Shown one piece after another: positions 5,436 through 10,884 of a stretch of DNA of 20,097 nucleotides. The notes under the pieces were generated by a model, which ran no database searches, was not told the DNA's origin, and was given only the letters and a program-made list of their open reading frames with translations. Positions within the stretch are counted from its first letter, which is position 1. The number at the start of each line of letters is the position of its first letter. The stretch is from a virus, in IMG/VR virus record IMGVR_UViG_3300007344_000351, positions 1 through 20,097 of that record; one strand, 5' to 3'. The position numbers were made by a program, and so were the translations under genes.

Positions 5436-5675
5436 ATGATCCCGACCGTTCATAAGTGTGAACCTGCGTATTCGGTGCTTGAGCGTCTTGGTGGAAAGGG
5501 GCCGGTCAGTGCCCACCTGGGGCTTGACCGCTCGACTCTGTCGCGGTGGTGTTCCGAGCGCCCCGGCGGCACTGGCGGGATGATCCCGCAGCAGCACTGG
5601 CCGAAACTTCTTTCTATGGCGCGGCGGTACGACATCAGAATCAAGCTGGCCGATCTGGCCGGCATGCGGGGTTAA
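5436..5675 (+). CDS. Small HTH regulator, Cro/carph-isopro-like (79 aa)
   Basis: The protein starts MIPTVHKCEPAYSVLERLGG, then Gly-Pro-Val-Ser-Ala-His-Leu-Gly-Leu-Asp-Arg-Ser-Thr-Leu-Ser-Arg-Trp, a clear helix-turn-helix with the recognition helix at about residues 35-44. A Pro-Gly-Gly loop and Ile-Pro-Gln-Gln-His-Trp-Pro-Lys-Leu-Leu follow. This order (HTH, R..GG...IP..hW..LL..A) matches small phage regulators that NCBI groups as carph-isopro proteins; that name is from memory. The ATG at 5436 has TTGGAG upstream. A longer in-frame start at 5256 runs through the promoter region and is rejected. As the first rightward gene it is placed like Cro or an early repressor and likely controls the dyad just upstream. 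Confidence 0.78.
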   Translation: MIPTVHKCEPAYSVLERLGGKGPVSAHLGLDRSTLSRWCSERPGGTGGMIPQQHWPKLLSMARRYDIRIKLADLAGMRG

Positions 5676-5678
5676 AGA

Positions 5679-7739
5679 GTGATCGGCCTCGAGATGACGA
5701 ACTCCGACTTCTTGGCCGAGCTTTACGGGCAAATACCCAAGGGAGAGTACGGGTGGGTTTGTACCTTCGCCGCTGACCCTTCAGACGCGCCGCCCGATGT
5801 ATGGTCGGGCAGACCCTACAACGGGGGTCCGGCGCAGGCTGGGCTGATTGATCGCGCAGTAAGTGAGAACACTTACTTCTGTCCGGCTTTGCTTGGTCTT
5901 GTCGATGGCGAGATGGTCAGGCGCAAGTCTGCCTTTGTGCAGTTGATGGCGCTCGTCGTGGACGACGTGCAGCCTGACGACATTGGGCAGTTCAGCTACT
6001 CGATCCAGACCAGCCCCGGCAAGTTCCAGGTCGGCATCCTGCTGGACCCGAATGACCCTGACTGCTCGAACCTTGACCTGGTTGATCGGGTGATGATGCA
6101 CCTGTCCGGTCGCGGGCTGATCAAGAACGACAAGTCGGGCAACAACGCGGTGCGCCTGTTGCGTCTGCCGCGGGGGATGAACACAAAGCCGCGCGATGCG
6201 GGGCCGTGGACGGTCCAGCTCGAGCAGTGGAATCCGTCGATCCGGTATTCGCTTGATGATGCGGTTGCATCGCTGGGGGTTGATCTTGCTGCGCTGCGTC
6301 AAGTCGTGAAGACTACCTCTTCGACAACTGGGTCAGGGGCAGGGCAGGGGTCGCACGCGGGTGACTTCGTGTCCGGCATTACGGGGCCGCTTGAGGATCG
6401 GGCGTATCACGACAACCTGATCAAGTTGGCGGCGTCATTGGTCGCGGGCGGGATGTTCCCAGGCGCGGCGGTCAGCTATCTGTACTCGCTGATGGATGCG
6501 TCAAAGCCTGTCGGGCCGGAGTCAGAGATCCTGCGCTGGCAGGCGCGTCGGGCTGAGATTCCGCGAGCAGTAAAGAGTGCTGAAAAGTTCGCGCCGGCTG
6601 AGCGTGCGCCTGTCTCTGTGACGGTTAACCTGGGCAAGCCTGTCGAGGCCGCGCTGGGTGATCCGGTGCCGCTCGACTGGATGGCGCTTGCTGGCCGTGA
6701 ACCGCGCCAAGTTGAGTGGGCTGTTGAGGGTTGGCTGCCGCGCGGGCATGTGACCCTGCTGTCGGCCAATGGCGGCGTCGGCAAGTCGACCGCGGCGCTA
6801 CAGATGGCCGTCTCGATCTGTCAGGGTTCGCCGTGGCTGGGGTTGCCGGTCGCGCAGGGTTCAGTGATGGTCGTCTCGGCTGAGGATGGTACGGACCTGG
6901 TGCATGCGCGCGTGTCGAACATCTGCCGAGCTTCTGATGTCAGCTTGCAGGCTTTGCACCGCGACTTGGTCGTGTTTGATCTGTCTGAGCAGGATTCGGT
7001 CTTGTGGCGCGACGGTGCGCCGACGGTGCGCATGCAGTGGTTTGCGGATGCCGTGGCGCGTGTGCGGCCTTCTGTTGTCGTTGTCGATAACGCGTCGGAC
7101 GTGTACGCAGACAATGAGAACGACCGCGCCACGGTGCGAGGGTTCCTGCGGTGCTTGAAGACGATTGCGTCGGGCACCGACGCAGCGATCCTGTTGCTGG
7201 CGCACGTCGATAAGGCGTCGGTGCGCTCGGGGGCCGGCAATGACACGGATTCGACGTTCAGCGGCTCGACTGCCTGGAATAACACCGCGCGCTCGCGCTG
7301 GGCGATGGTGCTCGCTGACGACCGCGAGATTGTGCTCAAGCATGAGAAGTGCAACGTCGGGCCTAAGTCTGCCGCGGTATCAATCGAGTATGACGCTGGC
7401 TCGCACATATTCCGCGAGTTCGGCACGATTCCTGGCGCTGCTGCCGCGGCGGCGGTGGTGCGAAATCATAACCAAGGTGTGATTCTTCGACTGATTGAGG
7501 ATGCGGTCAAAGCAGGGCAGCGCCTTAGTATGAGCGCGACCAGCAACAACAACGCATTCCGAGTGCTACAGCGCGCGCCAGGATTCCCGCGGATTGCGCG
7601 GTCGGATTTCTTCTCGTTGCTGTTTGCGATGCAGCGCGACGGCCTGATCGTCGAGCGTGACTATCAAGGGCCGTCGCGGCATGTTGCGAAGACGATTGAG
7701 CTTACGGATGCGGGCAGGATGCGGATTGCTTACCAGTGA
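5679..7739 (+). CDS. Replicative primase-helicase fusion, RepA-type AAA ATPase (686 aa)
   Basis: This protein likely both primes and unwinds phage DNA. Residues about 20-200 resemble a RepB/archaeo-eukaryotic primase domain: Val-Val-Asp95-Asp96-Val, then Ile-Gln-Thr-Ser-Pro-Gly-Lys-Phe-Gln (109-117), and Asn155-Asn-Ala-Val-Arg-Leu-Leu-Arg-Leu-Pro-Arg-Gly-Met-Asn. A linker leads to a RecA-like helicase domain of the AAA_25/RepA kind with Walker A Ala-Asn-Gly-Gly-Val-Gly-Lys369-Ser-Thr, a Ser-Ala-Glu-Asp-Gly motif, Walker B Val-Val-Val-Val-Asp470-Asn, and Leu-Leu-Leu-Ala-His-Val-Asp-Lys. The last roughly 100 residues look like a winged helix. The start is GTG three bases after the HTH stop; an ATG five codons later is the alternative. 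Its 3' end is nine bases from a convergent gene, with no terminator seen. Confidence 0.85.
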   Translation: MIGLEMTNSDFLAELYGQIPKGEYGWVCTFAADPSDAPPDVWSGRPYNGGPAQAGLIDRAVSENTYFCPALLGLVDGEMVRRKSAFVQLMALVVDDVQPDDIGQFSYSIQTSPGKFQVGILLDPNDPDCSNLDLVDRVMMHLSGRGLIKNDKSGNNAVRLLRLPRGMNTKPRDAGPWTVQLEQWNPSIRYSLDDAVASLGVDLAALRQVVKTTSSTTGSGAGQGSHAGDFVSGITGPLEDRAYHDNLIKLAASLVAGGMFPGAAVSYLYSLMDASKPVGPESEILRWQARRAEIPRAVKSAEKFAPAERAPVSVTVNLGKPVEAALGDPVPLDWMALAGREPRQVEWAVEGWLPRGHVTLLSANGGVGKSTAALQMAVSICQGSPWLGLPVAQGSVMVVSAEDGTDLVHARVSNICRASDVSLQALHRDLVVFDLSEQDSVLWRDGAPTVRMQWFADAVARVRPSVVVVDNASDVYADNENDRATVRGFLRCLKTIASGTDAAILLLAHVDKASVRSGAGNDTDSTFSGSTAWNNTARSRWAMVLADDREIVLKHEKCNVGPKSAAVSIEYDAGSHIFREFGTIPGAAAAAAVVRNHNQGVILRLIEDAVKAGQRLSMSATSNNNAFRVLQRAPGFPRIARSDFFSLLFAMQRDGLIVERDYQGPSRHVAKTIELTDAGRMRIAYQ

Positions 7740-7748
7740 CCGGCACCC

Positions 7749-8081
7749 TTAGCACCGTTCCGCGTTTGTATCGACTAAGTGCTTGCCGGCGGCTGACGTG
7801 AAATAGCGTTTGCCGCCGCGCGGCCCTTCGCGACGGATCTCAAGGTATCCGCGCGTGAGCAGCGATTGGATCACATTGAAATCAGAGTAACCGCGACCGC
7901 GTTTCTTAACGGTCGCGCCCTCTTCTGTGAGTCCGTCGAGCAGTTTCTGCTTGGCAACTGTCCAGCGACCGTGAAACCAGAGATGGATCGGATTTGTTTC
8001 TGCCAACTCAGCGCGCATTTGCTTGCGGAACTCGTCCAGGCCGAATGTCGAATGATCTTGTTGAAAGTGTCTGCTTCCCAT
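7749..8081 (-). CDS. Hypothetical protein with winged-helix-like C-terminus (110 aa)
   Basis: No named family recognised. The N-terminal half (MGSRHFQQDHSTFGLDEFRK, then Ile-His-Leu-Trp-Phe-His-Gly-Arg-Trp) has a His/Trp-rich motif. The second half reads like a winged helix: Lys-Gln-Lys-Leu-Leu-Asp-Gly-Leu, then Asp-Phe-Asn-Val-Ile-Gln-Ser-Leu-Leu-Thr-Arg-Gly-Tyr-Leu-Glu-Ile-Arg-Arg, and a Gly-Gly-Lys-Arg-Tyr-Phe wing. It is the last gene of the accessory operon and converges on the primase. An AAAGGA site precedes the ATG, within a leader resembling those of three other genes in this operon. DNA binding is inferred from the fold pattern only. Confidence 0.7.
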   Translation of the reverse strand: MGSRHFQQDHSTFGLDEFRKQMRAELAETNPIHLWFHGRWTVAKQKLLDGLTEEGATVKKRGRGYSDFNVIQSLLTRGYLEIRREGPRGGKRYFTSAAGKHLVDTNAERC

Positions 8082-8092
8082 GATTGATTCCT

Positions 8093-8320
8093 TTAGTTTA
8101 AGTTGCCTTTTTGAACTGGCCGCGAAAGTGAGTCGATGCCGGCGGTGATCAAGAAGCTTGCGCCGTCGAGCGCCGCTGAAACCATGAACGGATTCGGCAG
8201 GATGTGATCGTCATCGCATAGCATCAGCGCCAGCGCGTCGATGATTGCTTTAGCTTCGATCATGCGTTGTTCGACCGCGAAGTTGTCAATGATGAATGGT
8301 TCGGATTTTTTCTTAGTCAT
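8093..8320 (-). CDS. Hypothetical phage protein (75 aa)
   Basis: The protein begins MTKKKSEPFIIDNFAVEQRM, then a helix Ile-Glu-Ala-Lys-Ala-Ile-Ile-Asp-Ala-Leu-Ala-Leu-Met-Leu, a Cys-Asp-Asp-Asp-His-Ile-Leu-Pro-Asn-Pro loop, and a second helix (Met-Val-Ser-Ala-Ala-Leu-Asp-Gly-Ala). It looks like a small cytoplasmic helical-hairpin protein. The start at 8320 is chosen for its AAGGGAA site; the longer frame from 8443 is a shadow. Its stop lies 11 bases before the next start. Function unknown. Confidence 0.7.
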   Translation of the reverse strand: MTKKKSEPFIIDNFAVEQRMIEAKAIIDALALMLCDDDHILPNPFMVSAALDGASFLITAGIDSLSRPVQKGNLN

Positions 8321-8331
8321 GATTGGTTCCC

Positions 8332-8415
8332 TTAGATGTTGAGTGCGATCGCGGCGCCGAGCGCGATGCCGAATGCAAGGGCGATTGCCCAGTCGATGAT
8401 TGATTGGCTGGTCAT
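8332..8415 (-). CDS. Tiny single-span membrane peptide (27 aa)
   Basis: The gene starts MTSQSIIDWAIALAFGIALG and ends in a short Ala/Ile/Leu/Asn stretch. From residue 9 nearly every residue is hydrophobic or Gly/Ala with no charge, giving one predicted membrane helix in a 27-aa protein. The ATG lies within the stop of the DUF2591 gene (ATGA, 8412-8415), a GGAG lies about nine bases upstream, and the next gene follows 11 bases after its TAA. This is the third membrane peptide of this kind in the window. No known family; a role at the host membrane is inference. Confidence 0.55.
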   Translation of the reverse strand: MTSQSIIDWAIALAFGIALGAAIALNI

Positions 8416-8747
8416 TGCAGCTTCTCCGGCAGTTCGATCTCATCGCCCAGCTTACTTGCGACGTAGCAGCGCATCGCTGCGATCAAGGGAGTCGAGCCAT
8501 ATTCTCCGCGCACTTTGTCTTCGCTGATCGCCAAGTACGCAGCCCATGCGTATGCGTCACTCATCGTGGTATTGGTTACGGAAATTCCCTGGCGCTCAAT
8601 GATCGGGCCGGCCTGCGCCCAATCCGTCGACGGCGCGACCGCGACCGCTTCGCCCTGCTCGTCATAAACGACGGGATACGGCAAGTCGGCGCATTGCGCG
8701 ACCGCCCAATCAAGGGCCGCGCCAACAAGTTTTGATGTTGCTGTCAT
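8412..8747 (-). CDS. DUF2591 family phage protein (111 aa)
   Basis: The order of motifs is the DUF2591 signature: Leu-Val-Gly-Ala-Ala-Leu-Asp-Trp-Ala-Val-Ala at the start, then Pro-Ser-Thr-Asp-Trp-Ala-Gln-Ala-Gly-Pro-Ile-Ile-Glu-Arg-Gln-Gly-Ile, and at the end Thr-Pro-Leu-Ile-Ala-Ala-Met-Arg-Cys-Tyr-Val-Ala-Ser-Lys-Leu-Gly-Asp. The family is widespread in temperate phages and has no established biochemical role that I know of. The start at 8747 has AAGGGGA upstream inside a 17-base leader that is repeated exactly before the next upstream gene. It sits in an accessory operon with no structural genes. Confidence 0.88.
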   Translation of the reverse strand: MTATSKLVGAALDWAVAQCADLPYPVVYDEQGEAVAVAPSTDWAQAGPIIERQGISVTNTTMSDAYAWAAYLAISEDKVRGEYGSTPLIAAMRCYVASKLGDEIELPEKLQ

Positions 8748-8760
8748 GATTTATCCCCTT
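8744..8760 (-). repeat. 17-base translation leader, copy A (DUF2591 gene)
   Basis: The minus-strand leader AAGGGGATAAATCATGA, which covers the ribosome site and start codon of the DUF2591 gene, is identical to copy B before the 43-aa gene. Two further genes of the operon have looser versions ending AATCATG. Confidence 0.8.
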
Positions 8761-8882
8761 GCATGTAGATAGGCGAGCGCAGCGGCCCGCGACTCGAAAC
8801 GACCGCCAATAGGCGCCTGATGCCGACCGCGCACGATGAACCATGCGCCGAGCAGTTTGTTGTAGACGATGCGAATGCTCAT
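8751..8882 (-). CDS. Small basic hypothetical protein (43 aa)
   Basis: The protein reads MSIRIVYNKLLGAWFIVRGR, then His-Gln-Ala-Pro-Ile-Gly-Gly-Arg-Phe-Glu-Ser-Arg-Ala-Ala-Ala-Leu-Ala-Tyr-Leu. It looks like two beta strands (Ile-Arg-Ile-Val-Tyr-Asn, Trp-Phe-Ile-Val-Arg-Gly) followed by Gly-Gly-Arg-Phe and one helix, the layout of small phage proteins that pair a beta hairpin with a helix. AAGGGGA lies at the usual distance from the ATG. It fills the space between the GP88-like and DUF2591 genes with short gaps. Function unknown. Confidence 0.62.
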   Translation of the reverse strand: MSIRIVYNKLLGAWFIVRGRHQAPIGGRFESRAAALAYLHARG

Positions 8883-8895
8883 GATTTATCCCCTT
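8879..8895 (-). repeat. 17-base translation leader, copy B (43-aa gene)
   Basis: This is an exact copy of the leader at 8744-8760, again covering the ribosome site and ATG. It suggests that the gene units of this operon share an origin or are kept at equal translation strength (inference). Confidence 0.8.
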
Positions 8896-8897
8896 AA

Positions 8898-9551
8898 TTA
8901 AGCGGCAAGCTTGATATTGATAACTTTGGACATTTTGGCGCCGTGCGCCGGATAGGCGATTGCGCCGACCGACTTATCCCAGCATGCGCGGCAACCGCCA
9001 CATTTACCGTCGCGCGAATATGCTTCACAAACGCGCGCGTCGGTGCGCACGCTAGCGTCGGCAATGATTCCCGAATGATGACCCGACTTAGGCGCCGAAT
9101 AACTTGCGGTAAATACCTCGTCTGCCGAATACCGCACGACCGCATTAGGTTGCGCTGCAATGCGCTCGAGTACGCGCGCGACTTTCGGGAATTTATGCAT
9201 GCGCGTCGGCATCCAATGCTTGACCCAAGGAGTCAATTGCACGACCGCGAGGATCTTTTCGGCCAGTCGGTAGTCGTAGCAATCGCCCGAATCGAACCAG
9301 CGAAAATATCGCTGCGACTCGAGCGCGGCCACCATATCGTCAACCCATGCGTCGCGTTTCCAGTCGTCGCGATTCTCAAGACGCGGCGCCTTGACGTTAG
9401 CGAACCGATAATTGCCAGTTGTCGCGTAGCAACCGCGGCATGCTTCTACTAGCTGGCCGTCGCGGCCCTTGCTGCCGGGGCATGTGTCGATTGCCTGAAG
9501 TGACCAGGACAGGATACCGTCAAGCTTGCTGGTTTTGCTGATTCGTAGCAT
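8898..9551 (-). CDS. GP88-like phage protein with Cys clusters (217 aa)
   Basis: The protein resembles the gene-88 family of phage proteins: an opening Lys-Leu-Asp-Gly-Ile-Leu-Ser-Trp-Ser-Leu, Cys24-Pro-Gly, Cys38-Arg-Gly-Cys41-Tyr-Ala, a middle Trp-Phe-Asp-Ser-Gly-Asp-Cys-Tyr-Asp, and Trp-Met-Pro-Thr-Arg-Met-His-Lys. A second cluster near the end reads Cys-Glu-Ala-Tyr, then Cys-Gly-Gly-Cys-Arg-Ala-Cys-Trp. The family's activity is not known to me. The Cys groups suggest metal or iron-sulfur binding, which is inference. The ATG at 9551 follows GAGGTTAACG. It is the first gene of the accessory operon, downstream of a candidate promoter with a perfect -35. Length fits the family; no truncation seen. 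Confidence 0.72.
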   Translation of the reverse strand: MLRISKTSKLDGILSWSLQAIDTCPGSKGRDGQLVEACRGCYATTGNYRFANVKAPRLENRDDWKRDAWVDDMVAALESQRYFRWFDSGDCYDYRLAEKILAVVQLTPWVKHWMPTRMHKFPKVARVLERIAAQPNAVVRYSADEVFTASYSAPKSGHHSGIIADASVRTDARVCEAYSRDGKCGGCRACWDKSVGAIAYPAHGAKMSKVINIKLAA

Positions 9552-9598
9552 CGTTAACCTCGTTTGCGTAGTTGCGGTGCTGATGCGACCGTGACGCT

Positions 9599-9627
9599 AT
9601 GGTGCGGCAATCTCACCATCATGTCAA
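9599..9627 (-). promoter_or_regulatory. Candidate promoter for the leftward accessory operon
   Basis: On the minus strand a perfect -35 TTGACA (9627-9622) is followed after 17 bases by CACCAT (9604-9599), a weak -10. It points at the GP88-like gene 48 bases away. The position fits; the -10 is the uncertain part. Confidence 0.45.
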
Positions 9628-9635
9628 GCGGATTA

Positions 9636-9663
9636 TTGCGGCACATTCATGAATTGTTTTAAT
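9636..9663 (+). promoter_or_regulatory. Candidate late promoter toward terS, with palindrome in the spacer
   Basis: TTGCGG (9636-9641) and TTTAAT (9658-9663) are 16 bases apart on the plus strand. The spacer contains the perfect 10-base palindrome ATTCATGAAT (9645-9654), a possible operator. The divergent accessory promoter starts only eight bases away, so one regulator could control both (inference). Confidence 0.4.
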
Positions 9664-9722
9664 CGCGGGGCGACGATTGATAGGGTTTTGTCTGCGCGCG
9701 CTGCGCGAGCTGTGCGCTTGCT

Positions 9723-9755
9723 ATAGGTTGCGCATGCTCGCGCATAGGTTGCGCA
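9723..9755. repeat. Direct repeat ATAGGTTGCGCA, two copies 21 bases apart
   Basis: The 12-mer occurs at 9723-9734 and 9744-9755, a spacing of two helical turns that puts both copies on the same face of DNA. The core TTGCGC recurs at 9851 and 9861. Such phased copies are typical binding sites, possibly for the terminase small subunit or a late regulator. Confidence 0.65.
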
Positions 9756-9809
9756 GGATGGAGAAATAACACCCCTCCCCCCTAGGGGAGGGGGTGTTTT
9801 CTCCTGCGC
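9751..9809. repeat. Long imperfect inverted repeat upstream of terS
   Basis: GCGCAG (9751-9756), GAGAAA (9761-9766) and ACACCCC (9769-9775) pair in order with GGGGTGT (9791-9797), TTTCTC (9798-9803) and CTGCGC (9804-9809); small unpaired insertions lie in the left arm. The centre is the palindrome CCCCTAGGGG. Read to the right, the inner hairpin ends in TTTT, so it could act as a terminator. Its place in front of terS also fits a cos or pac element. Apart from this, the candidate promoters and the TTGCGC repeats, nothing gene-like was seen in 9552-9948. Confidence 0.6.
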
Positions 9810-9948
9810 GTGCTAGCACTTAGTAGGGGTGTGGGGAGAGCGCGCGCAGCTTGCGCAGGGTTGCGCGGGCTGGGTGCGCGCGCGCGTTTGCTGGGCGATT
9901 GTTTAGCGCGTTTGTGACGAGTGCAAAAATGGATGGCAGAATGGGGGC

Positions 9949-10437
9949 ATGAGTGAGACACAACAAGCAATTTCAAAAGATGACCGGAAGATGATGCGGT
10001 CGCCGAGCGGCCACATGCTGCCGGCTGGCCGGCCCAAGGGCACGCAGAACAAAGTGACCAGGACGATCCGCGAGGCGGTCGAAAAGGCATCGCACGAGTG
10101 CCATCCGCGCGGCCTGGCAGGCTGGCTTCTCGAGCGCAGTCGCGGAGGCATTCAGGACCGGCAGATCTTCGCGGCCATGGTCATGAAGGCGCTGCCGCTC
10201 CAGGTGCAGGCAAACGTCGACGGCACGGTCAAGATCGAGCTTGGCTGGCTGGGCGGTCGCAACGTCGGCGCAACACAGGCACAAATTGGCAGCGACCGCT
10301 CGCAAGTGCTTGAAATGCAAGCAGATTCTGATGGTGTGCTTCGGATTAAAGATCCGATTGATGACGCGCAGCCAGCCAATCCTGCCGCGGAAAAGCCAGA
10401 CCCCCATCCCCCCATCGAGCCAGGGGAGGGGGGCTAG
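9949..10437 (+). CDS. terS: Putative terminase small subunit (162 aa)
   Basis: The protein would recognise phage DNA and start packaging. After a polar start (MSETQQAISKDDRKMMRSPS) comes Gly-Arg-Pro-Lys-Gly-Thr-Gln-Asn-Lys-Val-Thr-Arg, the 'GRPKGt.NK.t' motif common at the N-terminus of small terminase and related DNA-binding phage proteins. A helical region follows (Gly-Leu-Ala-Gly-Trp-Leu-Leu-Glu-Arg, Gln-Ile-Phe-Ala-Ala-Met-Val-Met-Lys-Ala-Leu-Pro) and a Pro/Asp/Glu-rich tail. The assignment rests mainly on position: first gene of the late operon, two small genes ahead of terL, downstream of a structured non-coding region. The start has GGGGG unusually close to the ATG. It could be a different DNA-binding protein. 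Confidence 0.62.
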   Translation: MSETQQAISKDDRKMMRSPSGHMLPAGRPKGTQNKVTRTIREAVEKASHECHPRGLAGWLLERSRGGIQDRQIFAAMVMKALPLQVQANVDGTVKIELGWLGGRNVGATQAQIGSDRSQVLEMQADSDGVLRIKDPIDDAQPANPAAEKPDPHPPIEPGEGG

Positions 10438-10461
10438 CGATAGCTGGGTCCCTCCCCCCTA
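10422..10461. repeat. G-tract/C-tract inverted structure at the terS 3' end
   Basis: AGGGGAGGGGG (10422-10432) and CCTCCCCCCTA (10451-10461) flank the small hairpin GCTA-GCGA-TAGC. The same two 11-mers occur, in reverse order, at the centre of the inverted repeat upstream of terS (9784-9794 and 9774-9784). It could fold as a terminator but lacks a T-run. Confidence 0.55.
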
Positions 10462-10501
10462 TTTCAGTAACCCCCACCAGCCCTATTGAGAAATTCGCAC
10501 C

Positions 10502-10720
10502 ATGAAACTCACAGGCGACCGCAACCAATGCCGGAGCTGCTCCGTAGCCTTCAATTCGACGCGATCGTTTGACAGGCATAGGGTGGGTCAGTTTGGTGTC
10601 GATCGGCGCTGTTTGACGCCTACGGAGATGCTGCAAAGGGGCATGTCGCGCAACAGCCGAGGGTTCTGGGTAGGAAAGCGGATGCCGGGCGGCTTTCCAG
10701 CGTGGGCAAGGGCAAGCTGA
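10502..10720 (+). CDS. FDxHR-family small zinc-binding protein (72 aa)
   Basis: The key pattern is Cys-Arg-Ser-Cys followed by Phe-Asn-Ser-Thr-Arg-Ser-Phe-Asp-Arg-His-Arg-Val-Gly and Arg-Arg-Cys-Leu, then Glu-Met and Gly-Met. The FDxHR motif between Cys pairs gives this family its NCBI name (FDXHR putative zinc-binding proteins). The ligands would be two Cys, a His and a later Cys, a C2HC-type finger. Such proteins are common beside phage terminase genes, but I know of no proven role. The start at 10502 has only a weak ribosome site (GAGAAA, 5 bases after the preceding GC-rich stretch). The stop shares one base with the next gene's ATG (TGATG). Confidence 0.8.
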   Translation: MKLTGDRNQCRSCSVAFNSTRSFDRHRVGQFGVDRRCLTPTEMLQRGMSRNSRGFWVGKRMPGGFPAWARAS

Positions 10721-10884
10721 TGGACACCATTGATATTCAGGTCTTGGACAACCCTGACGGGTCAATCTCCTGGTTGTGGGAGTCGCCTGATGGCGCCGCG
10801 TTCATGGGCGTTTCAGAGACGGAGCAGGGCGCGTTCGAGGCTGCGATGCGGGCGCAGGATGACTGGTACCGGAGTGTGCATTGA
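10720..10884 (+). CDS. Small hypothetical protein before terL (54 aa)
   Basis: The protein reads MDTIDIQVLDNPDGSISWLW and then Ser-Pro-Asp-Gly-Ala-Ala-Phe-Met-Gly-Val-Ser, finishing in an acidic helix Gln-Gly-Ala-Phe-Glu-Ala-Ala-Met. No family recognised. The ATG at 10720 is chosen over a GTG at 10702 because it couples to the previous stop by one base and has AAGGGCAAG upstream. Its TGA shares four bases (TTGA) with the terL start, so expression is probably coupled to the terminase. Small acidic proteins at this place may help terminase assembly, but that is a guess. Confidence 0.65.
   Translation: MDTIDIQVLDNPDGSISWLWESPDGAAFMGVSETEQGAFEAAMRAQDDWYRSVH

Noticed and set aside
6821-7426. Minus-strand frame of 201 codons opposite the helicase domain
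   Set aside because: Ser/Arg/Thr-rich shadow of the primase-helicase, whose Walker motifs fix the real frame.
7740-7748. Expected terminator between the convergent primase and accessory operons
   Set aside because: Only nine bases separate the stops, and I found no stem with a T-run on either strand there.
9552-9948. Possible CRISPR array or origin suggested by repeated TTGCGC units
   Set aside because: The repeats are short, irregularly spaced and few, with no equal-length spacers; no DnaA-box cluster or AT-rich unwinding region is visible.
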